A stretch of DNA of 64,000 bases, taken from the NCBI GenBank assembly GCA_032229625.1, contig JAVTVZ010000018.1:37159-101158 (forward strand), written 5' to 3'. The notes beneath the pieces were generated by a model that saw only the letters and a list, made by a program, of their open reading frames with translations, searched no databases and had not been told where the DNA came from. This document shows positions 10,841 to 18,312 of the stretch, piece after piece (positions within the stretch are counted from its first letter, which is position 1; every line of letters begins with the position of its first letter). Both the position numbers and the translations under genes were made by a program. This stretch comes from Kineosphaera sp032229625 (lineage in GTDB: Bacteria; Actinomycetota; Actinomycetes; Actinomycetales; Dermatophilaceae).

Positions 10841-11656
10841 ATGAAGATCCGCATCCGCAAGGCGGCCGTCGTGGCCGCCCTCGCCCTGCCGCTGGCCCTC
10901 GGCGCATGTAGCTCCGGCACCGACGCCGCCCCCACTGGTGCGGGCACGTCCGCGACGACGGCCGCGGAGTCCGGCCCGTTCAACGCCGCTGCCGGCCAGG
11001 AGGTCGACAAGGACGCCTTCATGGACCAGACGCACGCCGCGATGATGGACGCCAAGACCTACGCCATGACGATGACGATGGCGATGGGCGGTCAGAACGT
11101 CACGATCAAGGGCGTCGGCGACATGTCGGACGAGAAGAACCTCAAGGTCCGGATGTCGATGGAGGGCGCCGCGCAGGGCATGGGCGCCCTCAACATGCTG
11201 CTCATCGGCCAGAAGATGTACATGCAGCTGCCCGGCCAGGCCGGCGGCAAGTATGTCGAGATGCCGCTGGAGCAGCTGACCCAGGCCGGCGGCCAGGACA
11301 TCCAGAAGCTGCTCAACCCCGCCGAGAGCCTGCGGATGTCCAAGGACGCGGTGCAAAAGGTCACCTACGTCGGCGAGGAGGACGTCAGCGGCGAGAAGCT
11401 GCGCCACTACACGATGGTCCTCGACCTCGCCAAGGCCAACCAGGCCGCGGGCGTCACCGCGGCACCGACTCCGACCGGGGCCCAGACCGTCCCCTACGAC
11501 GTGTGGGTCGACGGCGACAAGCGCATCCGCAAGCTCGACATGACGGTCGAGGGCACGAAGGTCGCGATGACGCTCGACAAGTACGGCGAGCCCGTCGACA
11601 TCGTGGCTCCGCCGAGCGCGTCGATCACGACGATGCCGGGGCTGCCGACCGGCTGA
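10841..11656 (+). CDS. LppX/LprG-like lipoprotein
   Basis: A 271-residue exported lipoprotein. The signal peptide has charged residues (MKIRIRKAA), a hydrophobic core and a lipobox LGAC with the lipidated cysteine at residue 23, followed by a Ser/Thr/Ala-rich tether. The mature part alternates polar and hydrophobic residues as in the LolA/LppX_LprAFG fold (MKTYAMTMTM-like strands, KMYMQLPG, YDVWVDGDKRIRKLDMTV). That fold binds lipids, so transfer or sensing of cell-envelope lipids is an inference from family. It is inserted between smc and acyP, which are usually adjacent. Ends in a Pro/Gly tail before a bidirectional terminator. Confidence 0.85.
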   Translation: MKIRIRKAAVVAALALPLALGACSSGTDAAPTGAGTSATTAAESGPFNAAAGQEVDKDAFMDQTHAAMMDAKTYAMTMTMAMGGQNVTIKGVGDMSDEKNLKVRMSMEGAAQGMGALNMLLIGQKMYMQLPGQAGGKYVEMPLEQLTQAGGQDIQKLLNPAESLRMSKDAVQKVTYVGEEDVSGEKLRHYTMVLDLAKANQAAGVTAAPTPTGAQTVPYDVWVDGDKRIRKLDMTVEGTKVAMTLDKYGEPVDIVAPPSASITTMPGLPTG

Positions 11657-11680
11657 GCCACCCCGCCTGCGGTCACGCCC

Positions 11681-11716
11681 GTCACCACGCCCGCCACCAC
11701 GCCCGGCACCACGCCC
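11681..11716. repeat. Three tandem 12-bp repeats after the lipoprotein gene
   Basis: Units GTCACCACGCCC, GCCACCACGCCC and GGCACCACGCCC at 11681, 11693 and 11705, flanked by partial copies. They lie in the 3' untranslated region just before the hairpin terminator at 11737. Confidence 0.75.
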
Positions 11717-11736
11717 GTCACGCCGGGCGCCGCCTC

Positions 11737-11776
11737 GACCTCGAGGGCTTCACTGCTCGGTGAAGCCCTCGAGGTC
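11737..11776. terminator. Perfect 17-bp hairpin shared by convergent genes
   Basis: GACCTCGAGGGCTTCAC at 11737-11753 is the exact reverse complement of 11760-11776, with the six-base loop TGCTCG. It can end transcription of both the lipoprotein (+) and acyP (-). Its right arm and loop lie inside acyP and encode its last residues (DLEGFTEQ plus stop). No long T-tract follows on either side. Confidence 0.85.
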
Positions 11777-12046
11777 GTTGCGTATCCCGCCCCATTGGGC
11801 GGTCACGCCGAGCACCCGGCCGGGGCGCCCGGACTGTGTGACCCGCTCGGTGAGGAGCCGCTCGAGCGTCTCGACATCCGCGACGGGGCCCTGGGCGCAC
11901 ACCTCGACGCGCCCGTCCCCGAGATTGCGGGCGAAGCCGACCAGCCCGAGCTCCTTGGCGCGGGCGCGGGTCCACCAACGGAAGCCCACGCCCTGCACGT
12001 TGCCTCGGACGAAGAACGTCGCGCGATCGATTCCGGACATATGCAC
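11750..12046 (-). CDS. acyP: Acylphosphatase
   Basis: Small enzyme (98 residues; 96 if translation starts at the second ATG) hydrolysing acyl phosphates. The signature GNVQGVGFRWWTRARAKELG contains the phosphate-binding loop and catalytic arginine, and GFARNLGDGRVEVCAQGP holds the catalytic asparagine. Its 3' end overlaps the terminator hairpin. In related genomes it precedes smc; here a lipoprotein gene on the opposite strand separates them. Confidence 0.95.
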   Translation of the reverse strand: MHMSGIDRATFFVRGNVQGVGFRWWTRARAKELGLVGFARNLGDGRVEVCAQGPVADVETLERLLTERVTQSGRPGRVLGVTAQWGGIRNDLEGFTEQ

Positions 12047-12177
12047 TACCTACGGCACCCACGGGTGTTTGCGCAAGCCCTGGGCGCGAGACGGGCCGGC
12101 GGCACGATTCGGGCGATACCCACCCAGACCGGCCTCGCCGGGACCCGGACGGGAGGTCGGCGGGTAGTTTGACGCCC

Positions 12178-13215
12178 ATGAGCCTGCCTCCCGCCGCGCC
12201 GGTCGTCCCCTCCCCCGAAGCCGCCGCGGGCCCGCCCGTGCGCTGGGGTCTGCTCGGCGCGGGCGGCATCGCCCGCACGGGCGCCCGCGGCATCCTCGAC
12301 GCGCCGGGGTGCGAGCTCGTCGCCGTCGCCGCGCGGGGTCTGGACCGGGCGCAGGCACTGGCGGCGGAGTTCGGCGCGACGTCCGGCGACGTGGCCGCCT
12401 ACGGGTCGTACGAGGAGCTGTGCGCCGACAGCCGGGTCGAGGCGGTGTACATCAACACCACCCACCCGTGGCACCACGAGCAGGCGCTCTTGGCGATCGA
12501 GGCCGGCAAGCACGTGCTGGTGGAGAAGGCGTTCACCCTCAACGCGGGGCAGGCCGCGCAGGTCTTCGAGGCGGCGCGGGCGCGGGGGCTCTTCGCGATG
12601 GAGGGGATGTGGACGCGCACGTTGCCGCTGGTCCGCCGGATCGAGCAGCTCGTGCAGGACGGCGTCATCGGCGACCTCGTCAAGGTCGACACGACGCTGA
12701 CCCTGGCGCTGGACTACGACCCGGAGCACCGGCTCTTCGCCCTCGACAACGGCGGCGGTGCGCTGCTCGACCTCGGCGTCTACGCGTGCGCGATCCCGTG
12801 GCTCTTCCTCGGCGGACCCCAGACGGTGCACGTCATGGGCTCCCTGGCACCCAGCGGCGTCGACCACGTCGTCGCGATGCAGTGGGGCTACGACTGCGGG
12901 GCGATCGCGCAGCTCTACATCACCTCCCGCGGCATGGGCCCGGACCGGGCGATCATCATGGGCCGCCGCGGCTACATCGAGATCGACCCGGTCTTCAACA
13001 CCGCCACGAGCGCGACCCTCGTCGTCGACGGGCAGGAGCCGCAGCGTCTGGAGGCGCCGCATCAGGGCTTCGCCCACGAATTCGCCGAGGCGGCTCGCTG
13101 CATCCGCGCCGGCGAGCTCGAGTCACCGCTGGTCCCGCAGGCCGACACCGTCGCGATCCTGGAGATCCTCGACGCCGCCCGCAGCGAGCTCGGGGTGCGC
13201 TACCCCCAGGAGTGA
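12178..13215 (+). CDS. Gfo/Idh/MocA family NAD(P)-dependent oxidoreductase
   Basis: 345 residues from the ATG at 12178. The N-terminal Rossmann fold starts with RWGLLGAGGIARTGARGILD, a GxGxxA dinucleotide site. EKAFTLNAGQA holds the usual EKP-type motif as EKA, and DLGVYACAIPWLFLG is the motif of the trans-dihydrodiol/glucose-fructose oxidoreductase branch. The C-terminal half is the family's beta-sheet domain. Substrate (sugar, inositol or diol) cannot be read from sequence or neighbours. A TTG nine bases upstream is an unlikely alternative start. Confidence 0.9.
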   Translation: MSLPPAAPVVPSPEAAAGPPVRWGLLGAGGIARTGARGILDAPGCELVAVAARGLDRAQALAAEFGATSGDVAAYGSYEELCADSRVEAVYINTTHPWHHEQALLAIEAGKHVLVEKAFTLNAGQAAQVFEAARARGLFAMEGMWTRTLPLVRRIEQLVQDGVIGDLVKVDTTLTLALDYDPEHRLFALDNGGGALLDLGVYACAIPWLFLGGPQTVHVMGSLAPSGVDHVVAMQWGYDCGAIAQLYITSRGMGPDRAIIMGRRGYIEIDPVFNTATSATLVVDGQEPQRLEAPHQGFAHEFAEAARCIRAGELESPLVPQADTVAILEILDAARSELGVRYPQE

Positions 13216-13286
13216 GCGCCGCAGCTCGGGTCAGGGCGCCGGATGCCGGGGCCGGGGCTGACACGCCGCGCAGCTGAACCCTGCGT

Positions 13287-13613
13287 TCACGGGTCCGCCC
13301 TTGGCCGTGGTACACAGCGACCGAACCTGGCGAGGCAGTGCCACAGCCACGTGACGGCCTGTGGATCGTGCTCCCGCACGCGCATCACCTCACCGAGCCG
13401 GGCGGGCGTGATCGTTGCGCCCAACGCCATGGCCAGGTCGACCGGCACCGGCCCGCGGTAGGACGGGTCGATCTCTGCTGCTGTGACGCCGTATCCCGGG
13501 TGGTCCTCGACGGGGCAGCCGAGCTCGGCGAGGGTGTCCGCGTGCGCCTGCCGGTCGGACGGGTCGATCACGAGCGCCTCGACGTCCCGGCGCAGGACGA
13601 CGCCGCCGTGCAC
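13287..13613 (-). CDS. Hypothetical protein downstream of mutM
   Basis: A 108-residue open frame from a GTG at 13613, five bases after the mutM stop. The composition looks genuinely coding (LVIDPSDRQAHADTLAELGC, GPVPVDLAMALGATITPARL, AVTWLWHCLARFG), with strong third-position GC. I recognise no family. It may be the last gene of the DUF177-rpmF-rnc-mutM unit. No good ribosome site precedes the GTG, so translational coupling to mutM or a degraded 5' end are both possible. Confidence 0.45.
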   Translation of the reverse strand: MHGGVVLRRDVEALVIDPSDRQAHADTLAELGCPVEDHPGYGVTAAEIDPSYRGPVPVDLAMALGATITPARLGEVMRVREHDPQAVTWLWHCLARFGRCVPRPRADP

Positions 13614-13618
13614 TGTGA

Positions 13619-14497
13619 CTAGGACGTCGTCCTTGGTCCCCGCTGGCAGCGAGGACAGTAGTGGGAGGAGCGGTTCATGAAGTGCTGCCGGACGATCGGG
13701 GTGCCGCACCGCGGGCAGGGGCGTCCCTCTTGTCCGTAGGCGTTGAGCGAGCGGTCGAAGTAGCCGCTCGCGCCGTTGACGTTGACGTAGAGGGAGTCGA
13801 AGCTCGTGCCGCCGACCTCGAGGGCCTGGGCCATGACCTCGCGGGCGTGTCCGAGGAGCCGGGTCAGGGCGGGCTTGGTGAGGTCGCAGGCGAGGCGCTG
13901 CCCGTGGATGCCGGCGCGCCACAGGGCCTCGTCGGCGTAGATGTTGCCGATCCCCGACACCAGGCCCTGGTCCAGCAGGGCACGCTTGACCGCGGAGCGG
14001 CGGGTCTTCAGGCGCCGCACGACGCCCGCGACGTCGTAGGTCGCCTCGAACGGGTCCGGGGCGATCCGCGCGACCGGCTCGGGCACGGCGGTCCCGTCGT
14101 GCGCGGAGTCGACGAGCTCGGTCAGCGCGAGACCGCCGAAAGTGCGCTGGTCGACGAAGCGCAACTGCCGCCCGTCGGACAGGTCGAACCGCGCATGCAG
14201 GTGCTTCTCCGGCGGGGCGTCGGGCGCCTCGACGAGCAGCTGCCCGCTCATGCCCAGGTGCACGACGAGCGCGAGCGGATCCTCCTGCGGCGGACTCACC
14301 TGCAACCACAGGTATTTGCCGCGGCGCCGCGCGGCGTCGACGCGGCAGCCGGCGAGCCGGGCCGCCAGATCGGTCGGACCGGGCACGTGCCGGCGCGCGA
14401 CTCGCGAGCCGGTCAGCGACGCGGCGAGCAGATCACGGCCGACGACGTGCTCGGCCAGGCCCAGGCGCACGACCTCGACCTCGGGCAACTCCGGCAT
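13619..14497 (-). CDS. mutM: Formamidopyrimidine-DNA glycosylase (Fpg/MutM)
   Basis: Base-excision repair enzyme removing 8-oxoguanine and formamidopyrimidines, with AP-lyase activity. I start at the ATG at 14497, because the mature enzyme must begin PELPEVEVV with proline 2 as the nucleophile and glutamate 3 beside it; 292 residues. The helix-two-turn-helix reads LLDQGLVSGIGNIYADEALW. The C-terminal zinc finger is CPRC...CPRC with the DNA-contacting arginine in RQHFMNRSSHYC. It begins four bases after the rnc stop. Confidence 0.96.
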   Translation of the reverse strand: MPELPEVEVVRLGLAEHVVGRDLLAASLTGSRVARRHVPGPTDLAARLAGCRVDAARRRGKYLWLQVSPPQEDPLALVVHLGMSGQLLVEAPDAPPEKHLHARFDLSDGRQLRFVDQRTFGGLALTELVDSAHDGTAVPEPVARIAPDPFEATYDVAGVVRRLKTRRSAVKRALLDQGLVSGIGNIYADEALWRAGIHGQRLACDLTKPALTRLLGHAREVMAQALEVGGTSFDSLYVNVNGASGYFDRSLNAYGQEGRPCPRCGTPIVRQHFMNRSSHYCPRCQRGPRTTS

Positions 14498-14501
14498 CGC
14501 G

Positions 14502-15347
14502 TCAGACGACCCGCCCGTCGGTCGCCGGGGCGCAGGCAGCTGCGCCGCCCGAGTCACCGGTCGTCTCGCACGAGGGATCCGGCGTCGCCGGCTCGGGCGT
14601 CGTCGTGAGCATCGCCGCCGCGCGGCGGGTCAGCTCGTTCCACGCCAGCTCGGCAGCCTTCTGCTCGGCCTCCTTCTTGCTGCGCCCGACACCCTCGCCG
14701 AGGGACTCGGCGTCGACGACGACCCGCGCGGTGAAGACCTTCTCGTGGTCCGGTCCCTCCTCGGTCACCCGGTATTCCGGGCTGCCGTGCGAGCCGGAGG
14801 CCGCGAGCTCCTGCAGGCTCGTCTTCCAGTCCAGCCCCGCGCCCAGGCCCGCCGACGCCGCCATGAGCGGGTCGAGCAGGTGGTGCACGAAGCGGCGCGC
14901 GGGCTCCAGCCCGTGCGCGAGATAGACGGTGCCGATGAGCGCCTCGGTCGTGTCGGCGAGGATCGACGTCTTGTCACGCCCGCCGGTCGCCTCTTCGCCC
15001 CGCCCGAGCAGCAGGTAGTCGCCGAGGCCGAGGCCCCGCGCCACCGACGCGAGCGCGCGCATGTTGACGACCGCCGCGCGCAGCTTGGCGAGCTGCCCCT
15101 CGGCGAGGTCGGGATGATCGGCATACAGCGACTCGGTCACGACGAGCCCCAACACCGAGTCACCGAGGAATTCGAGGCGCTCGTTGTTGGGGATCCCGCC
15201 GTTCTCGTAGGCGTAGGACCGGTGTGTCAGGGCATGGTCGAGCAGCGACTCCGCGATGTCGACGCCGAGGATCTCGTGGATCGTCTCGGACAGCGCCGCC
15301 ACCGGTCGCCGCTGATGCCTGGCCGCGCCAGATCGGGACGAACCCAT
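14502..15347 (-). CDS. rnc: Ribonuclease III
   Basis: Double-strand-specific endoribonuclease for rRNA and mRNA processing. 281 residues from the ATG at 15347. The catalytic signature NERLEFLGDSVLGLVV lies in the N-terminal nuclease domain and DTTEALIGTVYLAHG provides the second acidic cluster. The C-terminal dsRNA-binding domain is WKTSLQELAASG to GRSKKEAEQKAAELAW. A ~40-residue Pro/Thr/Asp-rich tail extends beyond the family's usual end. Located 17 bases after rpmF, in the conserved order rpmF-rnc-mutM. Confidence 0.96.
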   Translation of the reverse strand: MGSSRSGAARHQRRPVAALSETIHEILGVDIAESLLDHALTHRSYAYENGGIPNNERLEFLGDSVLGLVVTESLYADHPDLAEGQLAKLRAAVVNMRALASVARGLGLGDYLLLGRGEEATGGRDKTSILADTTEALIGTVYLAHGLEPARRFVHHLLDPLMAASAGLGAGLDWKTSLQELAASGSHGSPEYRVTEEGPDHEKVFTARVVVDAESLGEGVGRSKKEAEQKAAELAWNELTRRAAAMLTTTPEPATPDPSCETTGDSGGAAACAPATDGRVV

Positions 15348-15364
15348 CAGCGCACCCCCATCGG

Positions 15365-15559
15365 TCAGCTCTGGTGTTCGGTCCGCTCGGCCGCCGCGTA
15401 GTGACGCCCGGCGTAGGTGCCGCAGGACGGGCACGCCAGGTGCGGCTGCTTCGGGGCGGAGCAGCGGGGGCACGACGCCAGGGTGGTCGCCGTCGCCTTC
15501 CACTGCGCCCGGCGGGAGCGGGTGTTGGAGCGCGACATCTTCCGCTTCGGGACGGCCAC
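15365..15559 (-). CDS. rpmF: 50S ribosomal protein L32
   Basis: 64-residue large-subunit protein. GTG start at 15559, reading VAVPKRKMSRSNTRSRRAQW, then a zinc ribbon with two CxxC pairs (CPRCSAP and CPSCGTY). It follows the YceD-like gene with one base between, an arrangement conserved across bacteria. Confidence 0.97.
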   Translation of the reverse strand: MAVPKRKMSRSNTRSRRAQWKATATTLASCPRCSAPKQPHLACPSCGTYAGRHYAAAERTEHQS

Positions 15560-15560
15560 G

Positions 15561-16142
15561 TCAGGTCCTCTTCTCTTCCGTGCTGGACCCGTCCGGGCCG
15601 GCCAGCTGCTGCAGGCTCGCCCATCGCGGGTCGATGGTGTCGTGCCGGTGTGTCGGGTCGTCTGCCAGGGGCGCTCCACACTCGGAGCACAGGCCTGGGC
15701 AGTCGGCACGACATACCGGCTGGAACGGCAGGGCAGGCACCACTGCGTCCCGGATCGTGTCCTCGAGGTCGATGAGATCGCCCTCGACGACGCGCTGGTC
15801 CTCGTCGTCCGGCGCGCCCACCTCGTGGTGGTGCGCGGCCCGGTCGGCGTAGGCGAAGAGCTCCTGGATGTCCACGTCGAGGGGGACCTCGACGGGCTCC
15901 AGGCAGCGCACGCACGCGCCGCGCGCGTCCGCACGCACCGAACCGCTGACGAGGACGCCTTCGAGCACGGACTCCAGCCGCAGGTCGAGCTCGAGCGGCT
16001 CGCCCGCGGGGATCCCGATGACGTCGGTGCCCAGGCCCTCCGGCGCCGGGACGGACCGGGTGAGCTCGACCATGGCACCCGGCCGACGCTGCAGCGGGCG
16101 GGTGTCGACCACCAGCGGCGCGCGGGGATCAAGGGTCTTCAT
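15561..16142 (-). CDS. YceD/DUF177 family protein
   Basis: 193 residues from the ATG at 16142 (MKTLDPRAPLVVDTRPLQRR). DUF177 proteins are near-universally encoded just before rpmF and have been linked to 23S rRNA accumulation. Cysteine pairs ACVRCLEPV and CPGLCSECGAPL are the family's probable metal-binding sites. First gene of the unit continuing through rpmF, rnc and mutM; its promoter lies in 16143-16404, shared with divergent coaD. That region also holds a 9-bp inverted repeat, TCGACACCG at 16207 with its complement at 16219. Confidence 0.92.
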   Translation of the reverse strand: MKTLDPRAPLVVDTRPLQRRPGAMVELTRSVPAPEGLGTDVIGIPAGEPLELDLRLESVLEGVLVSGSVRADARGACVRCLEPVEVPLDVDIQELFAYADRAAHHHEVGAPDDEDQRVVEGDLIDLEDTIRDAVVPALPFQPVCRADCPGLCSECGAPLADDPTHRHDTIDPRWASLQQLAGPDGSSTEEKRT

Positions 16143-16404
16143 GAGGTCACATCGATTCGTCTCGCCGACGGCGGGCAACGGTTCGGTCCGCGCCTTCGCC
16201 TCGTGATCGACACCGAAGCGGTGTCGACGGCGCCCGGGCGACCATCACATCAACGATCACGTCACAGACGATCGCGTCGAACATCACGGACCCACGGGCA
16301 GACCGGCGAACTCACGAAGGGGACGCAGACCGGCTCACGAGTCTATCCCAGAGCGTGCGCGGCTCCCAAACCTCCCCCGCACCGACGCTGCTAGGTTCGC
16401 ACGG

Positions 16405-16884
16405 GTGAGCCGTTGCGTCTGCCCAGGATCCTTCGACCCCGTGACCCTGGGGCACCTCGATGTCATCCGTCGAGCCGCCCGCCTCTACGACGAGGTCGTG
16501 GTCGCGGTCCTGCACAATCCCGCCAAGCAGGGCCTCTTCACGCTCGACGAGCGCGTCGAACTGCTGAGCGCCGAGATCGCGGACCTGCCCGGCGTGCGGG
16601 TCGTGCCGTTCGGCGGGCGGTTGCTCGTCGACCTGGCCACCGAGGTCGACGCCCAGGCGATCGTCAAGGGCCTGCGCGGCGAGGTCGACTACTCCTACGA
16701 GCTGCCGATGGCGGTGATGAACCGGCGACTGACCGGCGTGGAGACCCTCTTCATGCCCGGTGAGCCCGGCCTGTCGGAGGTGTCGAGCTCGCTGATCAAG
16801 GAGGTCGCGCGCTTCGGCGGTGACGTCAGCGGGCTCGTGCCGCAGCGGGTCCTGGCGGCGTTGCAGGCTCGGCTCGCGCGCTAG
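16405..16884 (+). CDS. coaD: Phosphopantetheine adenylyltransferase
   Basis: Penultimate step of coenzyme A synthesis: 4'-phosphopantetheine plus ATP gives dephospho-CoA. 159 residues, typical. Nucleotidyltransferase motif CPGSFDPVTLGHLDVIRRAA holds the GH pair, and SSSLIKEVARFGGDVSGLVP is the C-terminal signature. GTG start at 16405. A possible -10 box TAGGTT at 16392-16397 ends 7 bases before the GTG, and no Shine-Dalgarno is visible, so the mRNA may be leaderless. Its last 59 bases overlap the 3' end of the opposing glutaredoxin gene. Confidence 0.96.
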   Translation: MSRCVCPGSFDPVTLGHLDVIRRAARLYDEVVVAVLHNPAKQGLFTLDERVELLSAEIADLPGVRVVPFGGRLLVDLATEVDAQAIVKGLRGEVDYSYELPMAVMNRRLTGVETLFMPGEPGLSEVSSSLIKEVARFGGDVSGLVPQRVLAALQARLAR

Positions 16885-17491
16885 CCGGCGGCGAGCCGGC
16901 CGGTGGGGCGGCAGCCGATGGCGTGCCCGCCGAGCGGGTCGGGACCGGCGCGCCGGCGACGGTAGCGGCGGTGGCGGCACGCGAGATCGCCTCGACGAGT
17001 CCCTGCGGCGGCGGGTTCGTCACCGCCGACCCGTCGGGCAGGATGACGGTCGGCACGGTCTCGGAGCCGTCGTTGAGATCGCGGACGTAGGCGGCACCCT
17101 CGGCGTCGCTCCACACGTCCACCCAGCTGACGTCGCGCGCGAGCCCCGCGCGGCTCAATGCCAGCCGCATCCGCACGCAATAGGGGCAGCCCGGGCGCCA
17201 GTAGACGACCGGCACGCCCGCGGCGACGAGCCGCTGCTGGGCCTCCCAGTGGCTGGCTCCGGCGCGCCGGTGCAGCGGTGAGCACAGGTAGGCACCGGCG
17301 GTCAGCAGCGCGACCGCGGGCGCGGCGAGGATCGCCGAGGCCGCCCCGCTGAGCAGGAGGGTCGCGGCGAGCACTGCGGCCGCGGCACATCCGGCCGCAT
17401 GCCACCACTGGGCCCGCGCTGACCGACTCACGTTCGGGAGCCTAGGACGATCGGCGCCCGCGTCGCGACCTCGCGACGCCGTCGTGACCAT
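16826..17491 (-). CDS. Membrane-anchored glutaredoxin/mycoredoxin-like protein
   Basis: 221 residues from the ATG at 17491 (a GTG at 17431 would give ~201). Two closely spaced hydrophobic segments (WWHAAGCAAAAVLAATLLL; AILAAPAVALLTAGAYL) precede a thioredoxin-fold domain with the CPYC redox site in VVYWRPGCPYCVRMRLALSR. VPTVILPDGSAVTNP is the cis-proline region. Such proteins in actinobacteria reduce mixed disulfides of mycothiol; membrane anchoring suggests work near the inner face. The Pro/Ala-rich C-terminal tail runs into the coaD 3' end on the other strand. Confidence 0.85.
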   Translation of the reverse strand: MVTTASRGRDAGADRPRLPNVSRSARAQWWHAAGCAAAAVLAATLLLSGAASAILAAPAVALLTAGAYLCSPLHRRAGASHWEAQQRLVAAGVPVVYWRPGCPYCVRMRLALSRAGLARDVSWVDVWSDAEGAAYVRDLNDGSETVPTVILPDGSAVTNPPPQGLVEAISRAATAATVAGAPVPTRSAGTPSAAAPPAGSPPASARAEPATPPGPAAARAR

Positions 17492-17544
17492 GGTGTGACT
17501 CTGCGTCCAGCAGGCGGACTCCCACGGCCGGTGGGCGCGGTCGA

Positions 17545-18312
17545 TCAGCCGAATTCGGCATACCAGAGCCGCGTTTCGCCGTAGTCGCGCGATTCGACGA
17601 GGTGCAGCGCGGCCCCGGGCGATCCCTGGGTCGGCGGCCACGTCGGCTCCGGTGACCTCGCGGACCGCTCGACGACGACGACCGCCCCCTCGCGCAGGTG
17701 CGCGACGAGCGCCGCCAGGTCGCCCGCGAGCGCCTCCTGCGACAGGTCGTAGGGCGGGTCGAGGAAGGCCAGATCGACGTCCGGGGTGGCGGGCGGCGTG
17801 GCCAGGTAACGGCTCACCGGCTCCGCGCGCACGCTGACGAGGGCAGCGTCGGTGGCGTCGCTCGTCGTCCCTGCGCCCGGGGTTCGACCGCTCGGGGTTC
17901 GGCCGCTCGTCGTCCCTGCGGTCGGCGCGGCCGGGACGGCGGCGTCGGTGGCGTCGCTCGTCGTCCCTGCGCCCGGGGTTCGACCGCTCGGGGTTCGGCC
18001 GCTCGTCGTCCCTGCGGTCGGCGCGGCCGGGACGACGGCGGCGACGTCGCGGCCGTTGCGTCGGGCCACGCCGGCCGCCCGGCGTGCGGATTCCACGAGC
18101 ACGACGCGCCGCGCCCCCCGACTCAGGGCTTCCAGCCCCAGGGCGCCCGACCCCGCGTAGAGGTCCAGCACGACCGCGTCCTCGATCGCGTCGAGATGCT
18201 CGAGCCGGGAGAAGAGCGCCTCACGCACTCGGTCGCTCGTCGGGCGGGTGTCGGCTCCCGGCGGCGTGGCCAGCCGTCGGCCACCGGCGGCGCCCGCGAT
18301 GATCCTCGTCAT
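17545..18312 (-). CDS. rsmD: 16S rRNA (guanine-966-N2)-methyltransferase RsmD with repeat insertion
   Basis: SAM-dependent methyltransferase acting on 16S rRNA during 30S assembly. 255 residues against the usual ~185-195. Core motifs are intact: MTRIIAGAAGGRRLATPPG, SAM site VVLDLYAGSGALGLEALSRG and catalytic LAFLDPPYDL. The extra length is a tandemly duplicated 32-residue Ala/Thr/Gly/Arg segment (about residues 93-156) inserted after ARRNGRDVAA, between the SAM-binding part and the catalytic motif. The surface insertion keeps frame, so the enzyme may still work. Its ATG overlaps the recG stop (ATGA), so the two are translationally coupled. Confidence 0.93.
   Translation of the reverse strand: MTRIIAGAAGGRRLATPPGADTRPTSDRVREALFSRLEHLDAIEDAVVLDLYAGSGALGLEALSRGARRVVLVESARRAAGVARRNGRDVAAVVPAAPTAGTTSGRTPSGRTPGAGTTSDATDAAVPAAPTAGTTSGRTPSGRTPGAGTTSDATDAALVSVRAEPVSRYLATPPATPDVDLAFLDPPYDLSQEALAGDLAALVAHLREGAVVVVERSARSPEPTWPPTQGSPGAALHLVESRDYGETRLWYAEFG
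17846..18037. repeat. 96-bp direct tandem duplication inside rsmD
   Basis: Bases 17846-17938 recur at 17942-18034 with no differences that I can see. The 96-bp period equals 32 codons, so the reading frame is kept. Each copy contains smaller internal repeats (CTCGTCGTCCCTGCG twice, GGGGTTCG twice). It encodes two copies of a segment ending GTTSDATDAA. Confidence 0.92.
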
